Translations under genes and position numbers: made by a program
Part shown: piece by piece, positions 55,649 through 64,000 of the stretch
Layout of the letters: every line of letters starts with the position of its first letter
Numbering within the stretch: position 1 is the stretch's first letter
Notes under the pieces: generated by a model
Told to the model about the DNA's origin: nothing
The model's input: the letters and a program-made list of their open reading frames with translations, nothing else
Database searches by the model: none
From: Macrosoma leucophasiata
Taxonomy: Eukaryota; Arthropoda; Insecta; Lepidoptera; Hedylidae
Direction: 5' to 3'
DNA: 64,000 nucleotides
NCBI GenBank assembly: GCA_036365455.1
Contig: JAWQUS010000001.1
Location: 22,485,001 to 22,549,000 of the forward strand

Positions 55649-55969
55649 AATTACAAAATTCGCTTGGGATGTGTTACGTAGCCGCTTAATATTTTATACA
55701 GTGACCGTATCTTTATTTAAAAAAAAAAAAGAACTTGTTTTCGTTAGTGTTCGAGAACGACAAAAGTGCATCAACTTGCAAGTTTCTTTCAAAGGCTATC
55801 ATTCAACAAATTATTATGTCAGCTAAATTATTAGAACATAAGTTAATTTTTAAACATAATAATATTTCGTAGACACGAAATCCCTCAGCCATATCGTGAA
55901 GTGATGGTGAGCTATCGTGGAAGGTATTTCAACAGCTAGCAGTGGACGGTCGGTAAAATATTACACCGA

Positions 55970-56584
55970 GTGCCCGATTCGACACGGGCAGCCTTTAGAA
56001 AATGTAGCGCCATGAAATTATGGCCTCAGTTGACTGGCCATTCGTTTTGCGCTGTTGTTCTTGCTGCAAATGTGTTGCAATTAGTATTTTCAGACTGTTG
56101 TAAACAAATGACAAATGTTAAAAGTGGAAGAAATATCTATATGGAAGCATATAATAAATTGATTTTAATAGTACTACAAACTGTTATTTACAGTGATTTT
56201 AAAACAATATTTAAATATTGGAATGCGATAGACGCCACCAAAAAGCGCATCGGAAATTTCTGGCGAGCTGCGCACGCGCACCCATTTATCGTCGACCATT
56301 TAAATCGGTCTCGGAATTTGCGAATACTGAGAAATCGAAAACGGTCAATTGGCGAGCTTGTATCTGAGTCGAACACCGGTCAAGGAGTGGTTCGTGTAAA
56401 ACGCCGCGGCAATTTGAAGGTGTTCGTTGGGGAATGTCGGAGTCGACCTCCCAGGGCAGAGGTGTCCTTGGCTGCATGTTGGACGAGGGACATATGCACG
56501 AGGATCAGGTGTCTCGTGACCGCGCTGAGCCGGCGGAACGGGTTATTAAACCAGTCGGTGTACGTCGTCGACATGAGAAAGTAA
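55970..56584 (+). CDS. Unassigned frame with possible signal peptide
   Basis: 204 codons. From the internal Met at residue 15, MKLWPQLTGHSFCAVVLAAN-VLQLVFS resembles a signal peptide, followed by a Lys/Arg-rich body (KKRIGNFWRAAHAHPFIVDH). From 56434 a second frame (to 56658) looks more protein-like, so a frameshift near 56440 is possible. No family recognised. Confidence 0.2.
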   Translation: MPDSTRAAFRKCSAMKLWPQLTGHSFCAVVLAANVLQLVFSDCCKQMTNVKSGRNIYMEAYNKLILIVLQTVIYSDFKTIFKYWNAIDATKKRIGNFWRAAHAHPFIVDHLNRSRNLRILRNRKRSIGELVSESNTGQGVVRVKRRGNLKVFVGECRSRPPRAEVSLAACWTRDICTRIRCLVTALSRRNGLLNQSVYVVDMRK

Positions 56585-58361
56585 AAACTAACATTTTGGT
56601 ATATCACCATTTGAGCCGTTACGACTTCAAATATTGCAGAGTTCGCCAAAAATACTAGGATTCAGAAGAAAACGACTAATATTGCGAGAACAAAACAATA
56701 TTGTCGGCTCGTTACGGATAATGAGGCGTCCGCCAAGGCGAAGACGAAAAGAAACGATTTAATTACATCCACAATTAGCCTACAAAACGACCTGTTGCTC
56801 GCATTACCCACCGAAACGTTTAAGCGTGTTAACAAGAATTAAATTCGGCTTATAAATAGCACACAAGACAATTTTCAAAAGTCATTGCCAATGAATGGGT
56901 CTTTGGGCTTACATTTTTTGTGATTAATGTAACAAAAGGGATGTTTCGAGAAGTTCATGGAAAAGAACATTCATTGTAGGTCAGGTCATGGTCTCTTTTA
57001 AAAAAATCAATAAGCTTCAATGAAATTGTCACTTCTGAATAATCACAATCGCTTGAATTGAATAAAATACAAAAAAAAAATACTAGGTAAGTAACAAAAT
57101 AACCGCAGCAACTTTTTAAAAATAATAAAGGGCAAATATCTTTCGTCATATTTCACGACATATTATTAAAAACAAAATGCACAGGTGACCTGTGCACTTT
57201 TGCATAACCGTGACAAAGTGAAACAATTGTATTTAAATTATCCGCAGAGATGAATTCAGAATCATTAATAAAAAAAACACGAATCGAAAACAACACTCGT
57301 AAAAATTAAGCATTACCCAATAAATTAAATAAATCGTTTACAAACGATAACTCCCTTTAATGCTTACAAATACAACAGGCAAAGTTGCGTCTTAAAAAAA
57401 ACAAAAGGTACACAACAAATCAGATAAAGTTTTAGAGATGGCGACCAGAAACTTTGAATCGATACTCAATGAACTCACGAATGCCGAGCGCTTGGCACTC
57501 GTTCAACTGTATAACAGATGGCAAATGATGTATCTGATATGATATCGCCACTTCGCGATACTTATGTTTTTGTTATCGTTCCTTTCCATTTCCTAGCTTA
57601 TTGACGCTTGGCATCGGAACACGTTTGTTTTTATTTGTGTAGTAAAACGGGAGTAGAGTTCGGTGTGTTCGCAAAATAAGCTCACTTCTCTCTCCTCGCC
57701 GGAATATTTACACACAAGATGTCATTTAGAATGAAGTATGTTCGCGATAAAGAGCAAAATGGAAAATTTCAGTGCGTGCCGCTATCGGCAATTACGATTC
57801 GGAGATAACGTTCGCACGCGACTTGATGCGATTAGAGGCTTTACGATGTATTTTATGATCAGCCGATACGTTGTGATTGAAAGGGCGTACGAATGCTCGC
57901 TTGTTTTGTCTCTGTTATAAAACCGAATGGGAAATAGTTGTTATGACGGAAATGTTCATAATGATTTGATTAAACACCGTAGTCACTTTGATGAGAAGAC
58001 AATCGAAATGAAAATTAAGTTTACGAACTGGAATCTCTTTCTACAAGCCATAACATGAAGAAACACTGACCGTGTCAGTAAATGTTTAGTACGTAATTAA
58101 GTATATTCTGTGATGGTTCTCAGGGTGCGTGAGTTCAGTTCTCATGCGTGCCATTGTCCGGTGGGCCCGCACTTCCGCATTCGCGATCTCATTACGTAAC
58201 TCCACAATGTGCCGATTGCCGCACGATAGCAATTCACGACAATGGTAAACACACCGTGATAAACTGATATCACATTTTTTTAATCATAACACTCGAATAC
58301 TTTATATTTGTACCTGTTTTAGGTATATGATGCGACTTTTTTACTGGCTTATTCGTTTTGT

Positions 58362-58461
58362 ATGAGTTTGTCCCTAATGAACGAAGTTGAAAGCGTAGAC
58401 GTCTCGAAATTATTCAAATCGCTCGTGAGTTTGTATTCTGAGGCACCGTGTGTGATTTACG
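58362..58461 (+). other. Exon-like open segment followed by GTAAGT
   Basis: ATG opens MSLSLMNEVESVDVSKLF and KSLVSLYSEAPCVIY, then a strong donor GTAAGT. Similar short frames precede it: 57438-57542 (MATRNFESILNELTNAERLA) and 57720-57809 (MSFRMKYVRDKEQNGKF). No acceptor or partner exon could be established. Confidence 0.2.
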
Positions 58462-59135
58462 GTAAGTTGCTATTACAAGCATATTGATAAAAGAAATCAA
58501 AATTTTACATCTAAAATCCCCCCCTAATGGAACAAACGAAATCCATGAAAATTATCAGAATCTGCCCTTGAAAAGTGAGGTTAATTTGATAACGACAGTA
58601 ACAGTCAACTAGCTTCTCATTCAATTGTAAAATCTAGCAAAGATAAAGTCGATTACAGCATTAAAGCTGTTAGCAGTGGCGGGTTAAACAATGGCGATAC
58701 GGTGACGATTGTAAAGTGTAACCCCAGGTCGGCTTGGGTCGGCGCGGCCCGTATCGATCAGCGGGCGGCGGCGGCGGCGGTGGCGGTGTCCCGCCGGAGG
58801 GACGCGCGCCGCTACGTGCCCACTTATCGCAGCCTTCGCACCTAATTTATCGCGCGATCGACCATGTTTGTATACGAGCGCGTCTCGCGTTAATTTCACC
58901 TGCGATAACGCGGGGGATAGCCCGTCGCTGATTGACGGCGCGCGGTAATTGGCGGTTGCCGTAAAAGTTAATGTTACTGAGAAACATTTTATAGTGTAAA
59001 TTATTGTTTGAATCTGTTGCTGTATGAAACGTTGTATTTTACAGTCACACATATATTAGGTACACTGAAATCAGTTTTAAAGTAAGACATTTTAGGTATA
59101 TGAGATTTTATGTTTCAAGCTACTTTTAGAGTCTA

Positions 59136-59280
59136 AGCCCGGCTCCACCACGATATTTGTTAAAGATATTGTAACATCTCACATCCTTCTCTAACTTAAA
59201 CAGATTTCTTTAAGTTAGAGAAGGATATGAAATGTTACAATAACTATAACTTTCACAAATATCGTGGTGCAACCTAGGCT
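59136..59280. mobile_element. Fold-back element, arms of about 65 bp
   Basis: AGCCCGGCTCCACCACGATA opens and its near reverse complement closes it; almost the whole 145 bp folds into one stem around CAGATTT, including TCCTTCTCTAACTTAAA against its exact complement. A MITE-like fold-back. Confidence 0.85.
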
Positions 59281-59445
59281 GAATATTATTTTATGGATAG
59301 AAGTCCTTTTGGAAATATGTGGGTATGCCAGGGGCATTAAGTTAGTAAATAAGTACTTAATTAACTTTATAGGAAAGTACAAGTGTAATTTATTACTGGA
59401 AGGGCTCGTGCTAATTGAGAGGTAACAAATAAATAAGCGTTTACG

Positions 59446-59480
59446 ACGACCCGGTTGGTCCAGCGGTGTGATGTAGGTAT
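59446..59480 (+). repeat. tRNA-SINE 5' fragment
   Basis: ACGACCCGGTTGGTCCAGCG followed by GTGTGATG matches the head of the SINE at 40344; the body is missing. Confidence 0.6.
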
Positions 59481-60543
59481 TTTAGAGGTCTAAAACACAG
59501 ACCGTAAAATCGTGATTAACGAACCATGAGCCACAACGACAACGATTTGTTCATAACTTATCAGTATAAGTACACTGTACATTTTGAGAAGTTTCTGCCT
59601 AGCCTCAATTTAAGGGACTATTAAATCTTAGTATTCGTACAATACCTATTACCTTTGCGACTGCTGCAATTAGGACAAAAGCCAAAATGCACACAATTAA
59701 CAAAACTTAACGGGAGAGGTAATTTCGGTGCGCATTGCGTTATTACATACATTTCTTTTAAGTTGAAAAGCTAGAAATAGTAATAATAATTAATTATGAT
59801 AGAAAAGAATGATATTAGTTCTGATATTAGTTATATTGACGGGACATAAACATTGAAAAACAAAGATGGCTCAATGCAATGCCTTAGTCAAAGTGATTGT
59901 CTTTTCTAGAGCCTAACCTATCGATGTAAACCGTCTTACAAGGGCTCTAAAACAATCTAACCAGAACACCGATAACCTAAAGCCTACGCGACCTATTAAA
60001 CAACCCGATATGGACTGCCTACACCTCCAGCTTTGCCTTTTGAACTTTGGGAGCCTCAATAACGCAGTTTATATTTCAGTCACTGTCTGTATACCCTTAT
60101 CGACCGACTACACATATCTAAAGAATTAATCAGTCCATTTTACTAATTTTACGAACTTAATTTTTCTGTCCGCGACCACGGCTTGTGCAACCGAGTCGAA
60201 ACGCGTCACGAGCCGGTTCGTAAAATTAGTAAAATGAGTGTTAAACGCGAGTGTTTTAAAAGTTATAATCAGTCCATCCCAGAATGCGCAATAATAATAA
60301 TTCCACATATTAGAAAGAAGTAAGTAAGGTTCCTATTAACGATGGACTATGATTTTTTTGTCAAAATTAGGTCACGAAACTAATCTCAAAATTGAGCTTT
60401 TATCAATTGTACAGGCACTTGAAGATACACAGGTAAAAAACCTTCAACTGAACTCTAGTGAGCTTAGTTCGACAATGTTGGAATAATGTTGCGATCATCA
60501 GAGCACATGAATCTACGAACAAATTCACGGAGGACAAAAATAT

Positions 60544-61100
60544 ATGTGGGCGTATGGGCGTGCATTTGAAGGTCAAGGGGCACGTGTGAGTGTGGCGAGC
60601 TGGCGGGAGTTGCTACAGGCTGGAGGGCTACAGGGCCCGATCGATCGCAAGGAGCCGCACCCGGGTCGGTACCGCCTCCGCCATCACACTTTTCCCGACA
60701 TTTTTGTCTTGGTTATGTTGGAAATGGGACATTACTCTTTTAAATCTATCTTAGATTTGAAGGAACGTGTAAGTATGGCGACTTTGCGAGAGTCGCGAGA
60801 GCTGCAGGGCCGGATCGATCGCTCGCCATGCCCTTGTACCACGCTCTTCCGATGCGACAGTCAACGTACATTTTTTGTCATGCTCAAGTCGTGTTACTTT
60901 CAACATGGAGCACGTTATCGGAGACAAAATAATTGCCTCTTGACATAATACACCCTGAAAGAAAAGGGCTAATGAGCTATATAAAAAACAGCGCTCTTCC
61001 GACGCACCAATTAATCCGAATTTTTGTCACGCTAAAGCCGGAACGGGGATACTCTATCAGGATTCAGGACATTACTTATCCCAGATCTTTAATTATCACA
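60544..61100 (+). repeat. Degenerate repeated segment, copies about 190 bp apart
   Basis: GAAGGTCAAGGGGCACGTGT, GGCGAGCTGGCGGGAG, CAGGGCCCGATCGATCGC at 60570-60650 recur as GAAGGAACGTGTAAGTATGG, GGCGACTTTGCGAGAG, CAGGGCCGGATCGATCGC at 60760-60825. GGGACATTACTC and AGGACATTACTT, and CGCTCTTCCGA twice, point to a third decayed copy to about 61080. Confidence 0.55.
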
Positions 61101-61491
61101 TTAGAAATATCAAGAAAAGACAAATAAAGTTACGGCCTCCTTTTCTCCTCCTATGATCATAATGGTTAATCCTTTATCATTGGTAAAGGTGAACGCGGAC
61201 AAAGATTATGTGGGCGTGAGATATAATAATATGAAAATCAATTATGTCTTTTTAAAATTTATCAAACTAAATTTACTGTGTAATTGTTGTTCAGTACCTA
61301 TACATACCATATGAAATAAAAGAAATACAAAAAGTATCACATATTTACAATTCGAGATACAATTCAGATATACCTAGTGATTGCGGATATTCTATTGAGA
61401 TACGGGCAACATACCGATTATACGACCCAATCCGCACACGGGCGGTATCCGCTTTGTCGCCCCGAGCTCATCTACGTTTAACCCCATATCT

Positions 61492-61806
61492 TTACATCTA
61501 TACAAATAAATAAAATTGGAGTGTCTGTTTGTAATATAAAATAACCGTTTTTTTAATAAATGCATATGTATGTATACACGGCACATTTACCAAAACAAAA
61601 TTTTTACAATTTTTGTCTATCTGGCCGTTTGTTCCCGCTAATCTCGGGAACGGCTGGACCGATTTTGACGGGACTTTCACTGGCAGATAGCTTATGTAAT
61701 AAGGCGTAACTTAGGCTACTTTTATACTAGCTGCGCTCACGACTTCGTCCGGGTTAGTGAACAATCATAAATTCTTGCGGGGACGAAGTCTCGGGCACAG
61801 CTAGTT
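61492..61806 (+). mobile_element. Non-autonomous repeat, plus orientation
   Basis: ATCTATACAAATAAATAAAA, TCGGGAACGGCTGGACCGAT, TTTGACGGGACTTTCACTGG and GACGAAGTCTCGGGCACAGC-TAGT. Same plan as 54271-54572 reversed. Confidence 0.7.
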
Positions 61807-62030
61807 TTAATATAAAATTCAAACAGGGAATAATGTGATTTTGTACAAATTACTTTTGTTGTTTGACTTTTCGGCTAGGTTAGTTCAGCCGTGACCACAA
61901 AACAGGGCTAAGCCGGCACAGGGTTCCGCTTCTTGAGCAGACTCAGTCCAGCACAACTGATATGGCCAAAATGGCAGAACATTTCTCTAATTCCTCTTAC
62001 TTTCGATACTTAAAAGTGTGAAATCGATGT

Positions 62031-62315
62031 ATTTTTTTTATGTTTTGGAAGTGGCAAACAAGCATGCAGTTCACATTGATGTTAAGTGTGACTGCAGCCT
62101 ATGGACACCCACACAAAGACGAAGGTCAAAATGGAGATGTGTTGCCACTCCTGAGGCCAAAGGTGTTATGCCCCTGTGCCGGAAATTACAGGACCGTACA
62201 TTACCACCTGACCGGAACACGATAGTGCTGAACACTACCATTTAGCGGCAAGTATATTAGGTAATGCGGTGATGCCTACGCCCGCGAGCTCCGTCACTGG
62301 AGCTCTACCACCAGT
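62031..62315 (-). mobile_element. Family B repeat, full copy 3, minus orientation
   Basis: T-run at the left, CATGCAGTTCACATTGATGT, ACTGCAGCCTATGGACACCC, CCGGAAATTACAGGACCGTA, CACTACCATTTAGCGGCAAG and CTCTACCACCAGT at the right. Confidence 0.85.
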
Positions 62316-62469
62316 AAAAAAAATATCAAAACAATACGGTTTTTACAATTTTAAACCAATGTGTATAATAACCGGTTATTGTACCTACACATGATGACAA
62401 CACGATGTTTGACGTATCAACATTGATTTTATTGGTCCAATCTAGGTATATTTAATTGATTTCTACAAT

Positions 62470-62748
62470 CCTACTAGCTGACCCGGCAAACTTCGTATTG
62501 CCTCAGAATGAAAATATGACATGTGTCAAAGGTTTGATAGATATGACGGACTATTTGTATGGGAAAATAAAATGGTGGTTTTTACTATTTCCCTTCAATT
62601 TCTTCATATTTTCTTACCTTTTAAACATTCCCTGGACTTCCAAAAATCATTCAAAATCAATATTAGCCAAATCGGTCCAGCCATTCACGCGTGATGCCGT
62701 GACCAAGGAAAACGGGTTGCATTTTTATATATATAGATATAGATAAGA
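62470..62748 (-). mobile_element. Non-autonomous repeat (CTAGCTGACCCGGCAAACTT)
   Basis: CTAGCTGACCCGGCAAACTT at the left, AATCGGTCCAGCCATTCACG, then ATATATATAGATATAGAT at the right; a layout widespread in insects. A short open frame inside is part of the repeat. Confidence 0.7.
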
Positions 62749-63439
62749 TTTGTAAAAACGTTAACGCTAAACAGCATGACCTAAGTATTCAGTCGCCTCA
62801 ACCCCGCCCGTCCCGGCCGCGAGCCAACAACCCCGCATTTTATAATAGTCGCTTTACCAACTGTTGACATTACCAGCATTATAATCGTACGATCTCACGA
62901 CCGATAACAGCTAAACGGTAGCCATTACGAACGAGTGAGAACTACATAAATTTAAGCTAAATATATATTTTTTGTAGATTAAGAATAAAGTTTCATTTAA
63001 CGAGCCAATTACTTGATACGTATAATAGAGTGCTTAGGCACGCTATTACACACTAATATGTTTGAAGCAACCACGCGTTGTATTCGAATGGATTGGCAAA
63101 AACATGAGGTTTTTGTAGTGATGCTTTGTCAATATTTTATTTTTTTTAGTTCACAAGTCCAGTAACGATTCAACTCATTACAAGTTATAACATTACTTTA
63201 TAAGGGGGGAAGGGAATCATCATCATCCCGTGTCTCACAGGTCTATCTCAGTCGATGTGGAAGTAGGTCTACTGAATGCAAAGGGTACCGTAGAGAGCAG
63301 AGAGCAAGCACTAAGCAATACGATTTCCGATTTGGTTACACTTTTGTAGACTTCATTCTGTATTCGGTAAGGGGCCCGTCTATTCTTATTCCTTTAGTTC
63401 TGTGCTTCACTTCACACAAGACATCTTCACCTATTCATG

Positions 63440-63865
63440 ATGGTTTTAAATGAAGGTGGCAAAAATGCGTGAACGATGACTGCAGCCCATAAAGCAACTC
63501 GGCCCACCGGCCGCGGCGGACCGGAGGGGAGTAGCCATAGCGTTTATTACCGATACAAAACAGTCCGTCATTTTTTGCGGGGGGAAATGCGTGCGACACA
63601 CACGCACACTACAAAAATCTATTACTACGAAACTCACACCTTGGCAAACATATAGGCGACAGGTATAGGCCCATTTGGGCTTGTACTTTGACAGAGGGGA
63701 AAGCCTGCAAATGGCTACTCCCCTCCGGTGTTGCTCTATGCTGCAGCCTATATAAATCTACATAAAAACCAGAGGTCAAAATGCGGATGCGTTGCCACCC
63801 TTGAGATCTAAGTTGTTATGTCTCTATGATAGTTATTACTGTGCTATACATACTGGGGTACTTTC
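63440..63865 (-). mobile_element. Family B repeat, minus orientation, split by hAT MITE copy 4
   Basis: Left part AAGGTGGCAAAAATGCG to GACTGCAGCC, right part CTGCAGCCTATATAAATCTA, GGTCAAAATGCGGATGCG and GATAGTTATTACTGTGC. CTGCAGCC is the point of interruption. Confidence 0.75.
63488..63740. mobile_element. hAT-type MITE, copy 4
   Basis: Starts CATAAAGCAAC, ends GTTGCTCTATG; perfect 8-bp target duplication CTGCAGCC at 63480-63487 and 63741-63748. Opposite orientation to copies 1 to 3 (GACAGACTG phrase reversed). Inserted into a family B copy, so it postdates it. Confidence 0.92.
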
Positions 63866-64000
63866 AATTCGATCATTTGTCTCGCTTCTGGCTGTATTCC
63901 TAGAAGCACAGTACCTATCTACTATAGTTTTACAGGTAAACAAAATTAAATTGTCTACGCAATTTTCTGAATTGCCTATGGCCTATACTAACCTCTTACC

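Larger units (their letters stand above)
39069..64000. other. Presumed 5' intron of MED13; no host exon recognised
   Basis: The N-terminal MED13 blocks expected upstream of exon 38984-39068 (CGIKWRK, CVWRR, ELWIFW) are not found on the minus strand here. The region holds LINE, MITE and SINE copies listed separately, two GC-rich patches and a few unassigned small frames. Stretches 43000-45800, 49890-54260 and 56700-59100 otherwise show nothing I recognise. Confidence 0.6.

Overview
The window looks like nuclear DNA of a moth or butterfly. The evidence is spliceosomal introns, GC-rich exons in AT-rich surroundings, and several interspersed motifs typical of Lepidoptera (GAAGTCGGTTAAA ends, GACGTCCACCGGGCAAAGGCCTCC, tRNA-derived SINEs, RTE/CR1-like LINEs, piggyBac).

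One host gene dominates. On the minus strand, 28 coding exons from 39068 down to 3378 encode about 1,796 residues of MED13 (skuld in Drosophila), the large subunit of the Mediator CDK8 kinase module. I placed every exon by similarity to known MED13 blocks and by GT/AG sites. All phases agree, and the chain ends at a TAA with the conserved C-terminal block. The exons for the first part of the protein (the CGIKWRK and ELWIFW blocks) are not in the window, so the gene continues past 64000 and 39069-64000 is most simply 5' intron.

Two MED13 introns carry a striking structure: tandem arrays made of the last part of the preceding exon plus its own splice donor. They follow exon 5443-5700 (9 donors, periods 98 and 92) and exon 15020-15256 (8 donors, periods 152 and 161). 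Each array repeats the same kind of unit, and every period is 2 modulo 3.

The rest is mobile DNA. A CR1/Jockey-like LINE (about 30960-36307) lacks its reverse-transcriptase core and is interrupted by an internally deleted piggyBac copy (33375-34885). A 5'-truncated RTE-like LINE lies at 48885-49885. Four hAT-type MITEs carry clear 8-bp target duplications. Ten copies of an A-tailed repeat (called family B here), tRNA-SINEs and fold-back elements are scattered through introns, and several are nested.

From 39069 to 64000 I see no recognisable host exon. It holds transposons, two GC-rich patches with CRE and E-box motifs, and a few unassigned small open frames, notably two overlapping membrane-protein-like frames at 55135-55648. 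Left of 3378 are the presumed MED13 3' end, old repeats and one unassigned minus-strand frame (380-844).
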